Positions 1 to 5,124 of a stretch of 5,124 bases of DNA are shown piece after piece (the first letter of the stretch is position 1; each line of letters opens with the position of its first letter). The translations under genes and the position numbers were made by a program. The notes beneath the pieces are model-generated. The model was not told the DNA's origin, ran no database searches, and worked only from the letters and a program-made list of their open reading frames with translations. The stretch is from an uncultured Desulfovibrionaceae bacterium (lineage in GTDB: Bacteria > Desulfobacterota > Desulfovibrionia > Desulfovibrionales > Desulfovibrionaceae). The stretch is taken from contig CAMTOM010000135.1 in NCBI GenBank assembly GCA_947074125.1, positions 1-5,124 of the forward strand. The letters are read 5' to 3'.

Positions 1-2
1 CC

Positions 3-128
3 TCGTCACAACGAGCGCGAGTCGACGCACCCGCTCCACATGAGCAGCGAATGATGGACTATCACGCCCCACTTGATGGCGTTACCGACATCTGTGTTCT
101 TTTCCCAACGGTTTATGTCTTAAAATAA
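3..128 (+). other. Open 5' stretch ending in an in-frame ochre stop, upstream of the synthase fragment
   Basis: This frame is open from position 3 and ends at TAA 126-128. It is the same frame as the synthase sequence that starts at 129. Only a weak resemblance to an acyltransferase middle region can be argued. A segment reading DGVTDIC then LFPTVYV sits just before the stop, where many acyltransferases have a helix and a strand leading to the conserved Asn-Ala/Ser-Pro. The usual Gly-Ala-Met of that region is not clear; Arg-Met-Met is in roughly its place. The other two + frames contain stops and show no acyltransferase motif. The first 60 bases are about 62% GC against about 48% in the next 60. 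The stretch may be a mutated part of the same gene, or foreign sequence (an insertion-sequence end, rearrangement or assembly join). I cannot decide which. Confidence 0.35.
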
Positions 129-215
129 AATGCCCCTACACCACATATTCTGAGTAGCCAGCGCAATATACTGGGAGAAGCCCGAAAACTGCTGCGCAAG
201 CGCAAAATACCGGCC
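129..215 (+). pseudogene. Acyltransferase codons between the ochre stop and the first usable start
   Basis: These 29 codons lie in the frame of the downstream synthase and read NAPTPHILSS, then a basic helix rich in Leu, Arg and Lys. They match the segment of FabD/AT domains that begins with the conserved Asn-(Ala/Ser)-Pro, continues through the Val-Ile-Ser/Ala-Gly-like strand, and leads to the catalytic-His loop. The stretch holds no ATG, GTG or TTG codon in this frame. It therefore cannot be translated in the present arrangement unless ribosomes enter from upstream past the TAA at 126-128. It shows that the original gene extended further 5'. Confidence 0.65.
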
Positions 216-2744
216 ATGATACTCAATATGACCATGGCTTTTCACAATCCAGAAATGCGCATATGGCGCAATCTCATCTCGTGTCGTCTTAAATTGATGC
301 AAATGCGCCCACCACAAATTCCTTTTATTAGCTGCACCAATGTCGATTTTTATCCTGAAGACAAATCCAGGATATGTTCCATTATTGAGGATATTGATGA
401 AAACGCTGTCCGCTGGGTAGAAACAGTCCAAAGTGTTCACGCAAGAGGCATTACACATTTTCTTGAGCTGGGTCCCGCAGATGTTCTCTGTGGTCTGGTG
501 AGGGACATCAAGCCACAAACTCTTTGCCTTTCGGCGGGGCGCAAAGGCAGTGAAGCAGAAGGTATGCGTCAGACTGTGGCACGCCTCTATGCCCTTGGCT
601 TTCTGCCTGCACAACGCATACATGCTCTCAGCAAACAAACTGCCAACACCTCTACCCTCCAGACGGAAACTCTTCCCTCCTCCCATGAAGACCCTTCCAT
701 ACCTCTTTTAGACGATGTAAAACAAATCCTTGCTTCCATCGTTGCAAAAGAAGCTTCTGCCATTAAAGCCCATATGGATCTACGTCACAATCTCGGCATA
801 CGATCCAGTCGCTTTCCGCTCATTGTTCAAGAAGCAGAACAACGCTTTACCACAGAAATCCCTTTTGAAAAGCTTTTGCATGTGGTTACCGTGGGTGATC
901 TCGCCCAGGCTCTGCACACCTGTCTGCGCCCCTCTGAGGTAAAAGAGGACACGCCCCATACATCGCAACCGCACGAAGAGCAAAACCACCTACGCCGTTT
1001 TGCCTTATGCCTGCAAGAAAATACACACTACCTTAACCCCATTGCATTTGATGCGCAGGGGCCTTTCCCTACAAGCACACTCCCTCCCCAAACACCATGT
1101 GATTCTGATCCTGCATTGCACCAGGGAGATCACATTCTTGTGATAGGCGAAATGCCTGTCCTGTCTGTTCTGTATACTGCTTTTGCTGCTTTGGGCTGTC
1201 ACCTCTTTTTTGTGACCCCAACAACCCCATCGCCACAGGAATTACAGCGTCTTGAGTCCCTTGGTGCCCACCTTGAAATTATTGCCGCTCCAGGCCAAAA
1301 TGGAGTCCTCCCCGCTCTTGACTACCTCAAAAGTCAACATGCCCGCATGGATGCTGTTTTTTCCACATATCATTTTACACAACACATCTCAGATGCTTTT
1401 GATAAAGCCCTGGAATACTTTCAGCCACGTTACGCCCTTACTCTTGATTCTCTGGAATTTCTCGAAAATACTTCCTCCCCATCTCTTTTTCAAGCCGTGC
1501 AAAGCGCACAAGACAGCAGCACGCATGCCTCTGCCCCCTTACGCCATCTCTGGTTTTCCCTGAACAAAGAACAAGAACATAATGCTTTTTTCCGCAATCA
1601 GACTGCTGGCGATATGCTTGTTCGTGAACTTTTATATGGCAAAGAAACACACATCGTATGGGCACGCAATACGGCCACATCCTTATCAATACTGCCCCCT
1701 ACCAATCGCGACCAGCACATTGGTCGTGTATATCGATCGCAAGATTTTCCACTCACTCGCCCCAAACAAGAAGATCGCACATCCCCCTTCACATTTTTTG
1801 AAGGAGAATGTCACTTTTCTTGCTCCTCTGATACCTATTTACGTAATCAGCATCTCGCTACCGTAGATGATATCAAAGGATATACTGTTCCTCATGCTGC
1901 TATTCTGGAAGCACTGGCACAGGCGGTACTCCAGCATCAGCCCTGGCTCCATTTTATTGGCTTTGGTGATATTCGCTGGCAGGCGCCTCTTCCTGTTCCT
2001 GAAGGGATTACCAGAGAATGCCGCATACATGCGCACACATCCATATGGTTGCAACAGGAAACAAATCCCATACGTGTTTGCCCTAGCGTCTTTGAAGCAC
2101 AGGAACTGCTCCCTAATGGTCGCAAAAAAGCAACCTTTACCACAGTCTGCCATGCCTTTCCCCTGGTAACGCCCTCCCCTCAAACCATTTCTCCTCTCTG
2201 GGCACATCCCTTTCAACCAGATTCCATAACACTTACTGCAGAAAATACAGAGATACATTCCTGCCCAACAGATACCACGTCCTCTCTGTCTCCTGAAACA
2301 CAGCGAAATGCCAATAAACCGCGCTTATTAACTGCTGACCTCAACAACTTTTATGTAAATCACAAGCTCCCACCAGAAAAGCGCTTACTGCACCACTGCG
2401 AAGCCCTGGCTGATAACTTCTGGCATGCTACTATTGAAGCGCCAAAAACTTCTGTTGCTCTTAATACATTTTCAGGATATTATTTCTTGGCACGTACATT
2501 TGAATGTCTTCTACAGTTTGTAGAAATGACCATAGAGACGCAAATGCAACGCCAAATGCACTTGGCGGGCACAGCTTTGTTGCGCCAACAATATCTCCCC
2601 CCTGCGGAGGGAACGCACATATACCTGCATCAAACATTTCAGGATAATGCGCGAGTGCAGTTTGACGCTCAAATCGCTGCTGAGAACGGCGATATTGTCT
2701 TACTGCTGCAAGGGGTTGAGTATTTGGAGGCGTGCACACAGTAA
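216..2744 (+). CDS. C-terminal part of a type I PKS/PUFA-synthase-like protein (AT half, ACP, KR-like, DH-like); 5'-disrupted
   Basis: This is the C-terminal part of a multidomain cytoplasmic acyl-chain synthase. From ATG 216 (842 aa), residues 1-135 are the second half of a FabD-like acyltransferase: AFHNPEM carries the catalytic-type His10, followed by PFISCTNV, VRWVETV and FLELGPADVL. The upstream in-frame codons 129-215 (NAPTPHILSS onward) continue the same domain, so 216 is only the first usable start. It has no ribosome binding site and is not the ancestral start. Residues 163-237 are an acyl carrier domain with LGIRSS, where Ser197 is the likely phosphopantetheine site and Arg replaces the usual Asp before it. 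Residues 303-495 resemble a ketoreductase Rossmann region without its glycine-rich and catalytic motifs. Residues 525-842 are a double-hotdog dehydratase-like region (QH at 545-546, GYTVP at 555-559). The domain order matches PfaA-type synthases, but with one ACP. Histidine is about 5% of residues, which is high. The exporter genes follow closely. It may be a pseudogene or a separate subunit; the family call is firm, the function is not. Confidence 0.75.
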   Translation: MILNMTMAFHNPEMRIWRNLISCRLKLMQMRPPQIPFISCTNVDFYPEDKSRICSIIEDIDENAVRWVETVQSVHARGITHFLELGPADVLCGLVRDIKPQTLCLSAGRKGSEAEGMRQTVARLYALGFLPAQRIHALSKQTANTSTLQTETLPSSHEDPSIPLLDDVKQILASIVAKEASAIKAHMDLRHNLGIRSSRFPLIVQEAEQRFTTEIPFEKLLHVVTVGDLAQALHTCLRPSEVKEDTPHTSQPHEEQNHLRRFALCLQENTHYLNPIAFDAQGPFPTSTLPPQTPCDSDPALHQGDHILVIGEMPVLSVLYTAFAALGCHLFFVTPTTPSPQELQRLESLGAHLEIIAAPGQNGVLPALDYLKSQHARMDAVFSTYHFTQHISDAFDKALEYFQPRYALTLDSLEFLENTSSPSLFQAVQSAQDSSTHASAPLRHLWFSLNKEQEHNAFFRNQTAGDMLVRELLYGKETHIVWARNTATSLSILPPTNRDQHIGRVYRSQDFPLTRPKQEDRTSPFTFFEGECHFSCSSDTYLRNQHLATVDDIKGYTVPHAAILEALAQAVLQHQPWLHFIGFGDIRWQAPLPVPEGITRECRIHAHTSIWLQQETNPIRVCPSVFEAQELLPNGRKKATFTTVCHAFPLVTPSPQTISPLWAHPFQPDSITLTAENTEIHSCPTDTTSSLSPETQRNANKPRLLTADLNNFYVNHKLPPEKRLLHHCEALADNFWHATIEAPKTSVALNTFSGYYFLARTFECLLQFVEMTIETQMQRQMHLAGTALLRQQYLPPAEGTHIYLHQTFQDNARVQFDAQIAAENGDIVLLLQGVEYLEACTQ

Positions 2745-2766
2745 AAGGTCTGTGAACCATGAGGAT

Positions 2767-2775
2767 GGAGAGGAG
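2767..2775 (+). promoter_or_regulatory. Ribosome binding site for the outer-membrane efflux gene
   Basis: The purine run GGAGAGGAG resembles a Shine-Dalgarno sequence and ends 4 nt before ATG 2780; its first GGAG is 9 nt away. The ATGs at 2759 and 2765 lie before or at the edge of this run and have no comparable site. This supports 2780 as the start, which also gives a normal lipoprotein signal peptide. The site lies in the 35-nt gap after the synthase stop, with no room for a separate terminator and promoter. Confidence 0.65.
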
Positions 2776-2779
2776 AGAC

Positions 2780-4324
2780 ATGTATAAACCTTTTTTTTCA
2801 CTGGGAAAGCCACTCAGCTGTATGGCGCTGTTGGCGCTTTTAGGCGTGTCGTCTTTGCCTGGCTGTTCCAGCAAAGCAGGTATTGATTCACCTCAGATGC
2901 CTCCACGACACTGGCTGGAGGATGCTCCAGGCGTGCCTGTAGAAAATCAGGAAAAACTGGACGCCAGCGTTGAGAGTCTCTACTCCCCTGATAAAGTTTT
3001 TGACTTCGATGAGTGTGTCTTTTTGAGCATCCAGCAATCTCCTTTGCTGGTGAAAAGTGCTGTTAATATTGAAATCAAGCGCCTGGCTGTTCAGGACTCT
3101 CTCTTTAAATATCTCCCTGAGCCCTCTATTACTTTTATTGTTACGAGTAACATCACACAATTTAACCATAATATCCGTGAGCCAAGTAGCCCTGTCTATA
3201 CAGAAATCAATGGTCTCCCTTATGCGTATGAACAAAAAGGGAATCTGCTCACTCCCGAAAAATATGGTCAACTCTCGTGGGACGTAAGTTATAGCGCTCC
3301 TTTCCCCAACCCCGTTGCCACTTTTCTTGAGCATAAAACACAGAAACTTCTTGTCAATATAGCCATCGCGACACATCGCAAAGCGGTCAGTGAAGTTATT
3401 GAAAATCTTGCTGGCTACTTCCTGCAAGTAAATGCACAAGATCGTATTATTGAGATGCAGAAGGAATTGATTCCTTTTCTCCAAAAAGAAATTGACTATC
3501 TGGAAAAACTCGATTCCATTGATGGTGGGCAGGGAACCTTCCTGACTCAAGCTCGTGGACGCTTGCGTCAGGCAGAGTTGGCTATTGAACAAAGTACCAT
3601 GCAGCGTACGATTTTTAATACTCGCTTGAAAATGACTGCAGGGGTAGACCCACAGCAACCTTTGCAAATAAACGCTGCTGATATCAAGGGCTTGCTTGAT
3701 TATCTCCCCAAAACAGCCACTTGGGAAGAACGCTGGCCTCAAACAGAAGACAGCAATCTTTTGGATAAACAAATTGAATTGAGTGATTATAATATTTTGC
3801 TGGCCTGGGCTCAATATATCCCCAACTTTTCCATGAATGCCAGCAAAACGCCTCCTGAAGGCATGTACACCCCACGAGGCGGAACAGATGACTGGTACTT
3901 TAACCTTTCATTCTCCTTCCCCCTTATTGACTGGGGTCGCCGCCATCGCGGTGTTCAAAAAGCCCGTATGGAAAAAGCTCAGGAATTCAATGAAAGAGCG
4001 CGCAAGCGTACCATGTATTCCAATGAGTGGTTGCAGGCAGAGCAAAATATCGCCCTGGCAGAAACGGAAGTAAAAATAGCTCAAAACGAACTGAACCTTA
4101 CTGAAGCCCGCCTTACAGAGGCTCAAATTAACTACGATAATGGATTAACTAACATTACCAATCTGACTTCTGCCCAAGCGGGAAAGGCTAATGCCAGAAT
4201 ACGTCTTGTTTCTACTCAAGTACGCTGTGATGCTGCGCGCCTGAAGTTACTTGCACTCAGTGGTGTTTTGCAGGAACGCTATCTTGGTCTTCCCGGACAT
4301 GAAAAAGAAAAAAAAGACAGATAG
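2780..4324 (+). CDS. TolC/OEP-family outer-membrane efflux lipoprotein
   Basis: This is the outer-membrane channel of a tripartite exporter (514 aa from ATG 2780; 521 aa from ATG 2759). A basic start, a hydrophobic core and the lipobox LPGC place the lipid-modified cysteine at residue 29. The following Ser-Ser fits outer-membrane sorting. The mature protein shows the duplicated OEP fold. The first repeat (about 72-310) has YLPEPSITF at 111-119 and a second strand ending in PFPNP at 174-178. The second repeat (about 325-500) has YIPNFSMNAS at 346-355 and FPLIDWGRR at 380-388. Each repeat carries long amphipathic helices, for example 195-285 and 391-495. The loop between the first two strands (about 126-162) is long and is probably surface-exposed; the matching loop in the second repeat is only about 15 residues. 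It lies 35 nt after the synthase and 16 nt before the adaptor, so co-transcription is likely. The substrate is unknown; the context suggests the synthase product. A long antisense frame over it is a shadow. Confidence 0.9.
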   Translation: MYKPFFSLGKPLSCMALLALLGVSSLPGCSSKAGIDSPQMPPRHWLEDAPGVPVENQEKLDASVESLYSPDKVFDFDECVFLSIQQSPLLVKSAVNIEIKRLAVQDSLFKYLPEPSITFIVTSNITQFNHNIREPSSPVYTEINGLPYAYEQKGNLLTPEKYGQLSWDVSYSAPFPNPVATFLEHKTQKLLVNIAIATHRKAVSEVIENLAGYFLQVNAQDRIIEMQKELIPFLQKEIDYLEKLDSIDGGQGTFLTQARGRLRQAELAIEQSTMQRTIFNTRLKMTAGVDPQQPLQINAADIKGLLDYLPKTATWEERWPQTEDSNLLDKQIELSDYNILLAWAQYIPNFSMNASKTPPEGMYTPRGGTDDWYFNLSFSFPLIDWGRRHRGVQKARMEKAQEFNERARKRTMYSNEWLQAEQNIALAETEVKIAQNELNLTEARLTEAQINYDNGLTNITNLTSAQAGKANARIRLVSTQVRCDAARLKLLALSGVLQERYLGLPGHEKEKKDR

Positions 4325-4329
4325 TTATT

Positions 4330-4335
4330 AAGGAG
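4330..4335 (+). promoter_or_regulatory. Ribosome binding site for the adaptor gene
   Basis: AAGGAG is a strong Shine-Dalgarno match that ends 5 nt before ATG 4341. It lies within the 16-nt gap after the TAG of the outer-membrane gene. It fixes the adaptor start and supports translation from a shared transcript. Confidence 0.8.
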
Positions 4336-4340
4336 AATAC

Positions 4341-5124
4341 ATGTTTCATTTCTTGCGAGCTGCCCGTCATGCTTTCCTCGCAGTCGCTTTTCTTCTCTCT
4401 GGAGTTGTAGCTCTGCCCGCTTTTGCTGCAGAGCAGGCTACCATTCTTAGTGGTAAGGTTGTTGTATCGTTACAACATGGTGCTAACCTTCCTTTTGCAG
4501 GTATTGTTGATGCAATATTGGTAGCACCAGGAGATGCCGTTGCAAAGGATGCTCCTTTATTGCGCTACCACCTGCCAGACGATGTTCGCCGCGCCTTACA
4601 GCGAGAACTCACCTCTGGAAGCAATATGGAAGGCTTGCAGCGCCAGTTACTTGATATGCGTCAAGCACTCGCCAACTCTCAAAAAGAGCGTGCAAAAGCG
4701 AAAGAACTTCTCGCTTCAGGCTTGGGCTCAAAACAGTCGCTCGCACGAGTTGATGAAACTATCGCCTTACAACAGCAACAAATAGCTCTGCACACCACAA
4801 CTATGGAAAAAACCAGAAAGCTTTTTGGCATCCGCTTAAAGGAGCTTGAAGGCTATTTTGGTGTTCCTCTCAAAGAGGGAGATTCTGTCCCTACGAAGCT
4901 TGTTCTCAAGTCTCCCATGCAAGGACATGGTCTGACAACATCTCCAGATCTTCGTGCTGACCCAGTGACGCTCGGGGCCCCCATCTGGATTGGCAACCTT
5001 GACCCGCTCCTTATTCAGGTCAGCGTCTATGAAACTGATGTGAGTCGCATGAAGTTCCGTTCAACGTCGATTTTGTCAATCCCATCTTTTCGTCACAACA
5101 AATTTCCATCACAAGTTTACAGAA
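4341..5124 (+). CDS. Periplasmic adaptor of a tripartite exporter (HlyD/RND type), 3' end outside window
   Basis: This gene encodes the periplasmic adaptor linking an inner-membrane pump to the TolC-like channel just upstream. It is open to the window edge: 261 codons are seen and no stop. Residues 1-29 form a Sec signal peptide (Arg6 and Arg9, a hydrophobic core, then LPAFA and cleavage near Ala29/Ala30) without a lipobox, so the protein should be free in the periplasm. Residues about 38-78 are the first half-lipoyl segment (PFAGIVDAI, then VAPGDAV). Residues about 80-165 form a Gln/Lys/Arg-rich helical hairpin. Its tip, ELLASGLGSKQSL, has Lys119, Leu123 and Ser130 in the spacing of the Arg-Leu-Ser motif that contacts TolC in AcrA-like adaptors, with Lys in place of Arg. 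The second half-lipoyl and the start of the beta-barrel follow (LKSPMQG at 189-195, then LGAPIWIGN at 211-219 and LLIQVSVYETDV at 223-234). A strong ribosome binding site fixes the start. The pump class (RND or ABC) cannot be told from this part. Confidence 0.87.
   Translation, partial: MFHFLRAARHAFLAVAFLLSGVVALPAFAAEQATILSGKVVVSLQHGANLPFAGIVDAILVAPGDAVAKDAPLLRYHLPDDVRRALQRELTSGSNMEGLQRQLLDMRQALANSQKERAKAKELLASGLGSKQSLARVDETIALQQQQIALHTTTMEKTRKLFGIRLKELEGYFGVPLKEGDSVPTKLVLKSPMQGHGLTTSPDLRADPVTLGAPIWIGNLDPLLIQVSVYETDVSRMKFRSTSILSIPSFRHNKFPSQVYR

Noticed and set aside
2..15. Small perfect inverted repeat CTCGT-CACA-ACGAG at the left edge
   Set aside because: A 5-bp stem with a 4-base loop and no T-run is too short to call a terminator or a transposon end. 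Such repeats occur by chance.
1..128. End of an insertion sequence interrupting the synthase
   Set aside because: No terminal inverted repeat, duplicated target or transposase motif can be recognised in any frame. It is kept only as one explanation for the broken gene.
120..686. 188-codon open frame on the minus strand over the 5' part of the synthase
   Set aside because: The + strand here encodes clear acyltransferase motifs. The antisense translation has no family signature and no convincing start site.
2759..2779. Earlier start codons (ATG 2759 and 2765) for the outer-membrane lipoprotein
   Set aside because: They precede the Shine-Dalgarno-like purine run and would add a charged MRMERRD segment. 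ATG 2780 is the better start, although 2759 cannot be fully excluded.
2888..3814. 308-codon open frame on the minus strand
   Set aside because: It lies entirely antisense to the well-supported TolC-like gene. Its translation shows no recognisable domain, and it is best explained as a shadow of the coding frame.
5090..5099. Ten-base match TCGTCACAAC shared with positions 3-12
   Set aside because: The copy near the right edge is explained by adaptor codons. A single 10-mer match is weak and no longer similarity surrounds it.

Overview
The window comes from a Gram-negative bacterium: it encodes an outer-membrane TolC-type lipoprotein and a secreted periplasmic adaptor. Base composition is moderate, roughly half GC by eye. 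No marker gene fixes the taxon. A Desulfovibrionaceae-like host is only a guess from the gene combination.

Layout: every supported gene lies on the + strand in one tight series. (1) Positions 1-128 are problematic. One frame is open from position 3 to an ochre stop at 126-128, directly before sequence that is clearly acyltransferase. The first 60 bases are about 62% GC. (2) From 129 to 2744 the frame is open for 871 codons. It encodes the C-terminal part of a large type I polyketide/polyunsaturated-fatty-acid-synthase-like protein, in the order C-terminal half of an acyltransferase, one acyl carrier domain, a degenerate ketoreductase-like region and a double-hotdog dehydratase-like region. 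The usable start at 216 lies inside the acyltransferase fold, so the N-terminal half (ketosynthase and the nucleophile half of the acyltransferase) is missing from this frame. (3) At 2780-4324, 35 nt downstream, is a TolC/OEP-family outer-membrane efflux lipoprotein with a clear lipobox. (4) From 4341 to the right edge, 16 nt further on, is a periplasmic adaptor of the HlyD/RND type, cut off by the window end. It has a signal peptide, a split lipoyl domain and a helical hairpin.

Together the genes look like a biosynthesis-plus-export operon: a polyketide- or lipid-assembling synthase followed by the outer-membrane and periplasmic parts of a tripartite exporter. The inner-membrane pump would be expected beyond 5124. 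The main oddities are the interrupted 5' end of the synthase gene and the apparent loss of catalytic motifs in its ketoreductase and dehydratase regions, although the long frame is intact. No RNA genes, CRISPR arrays, complete insertion sequences or convincing terminators were seen.
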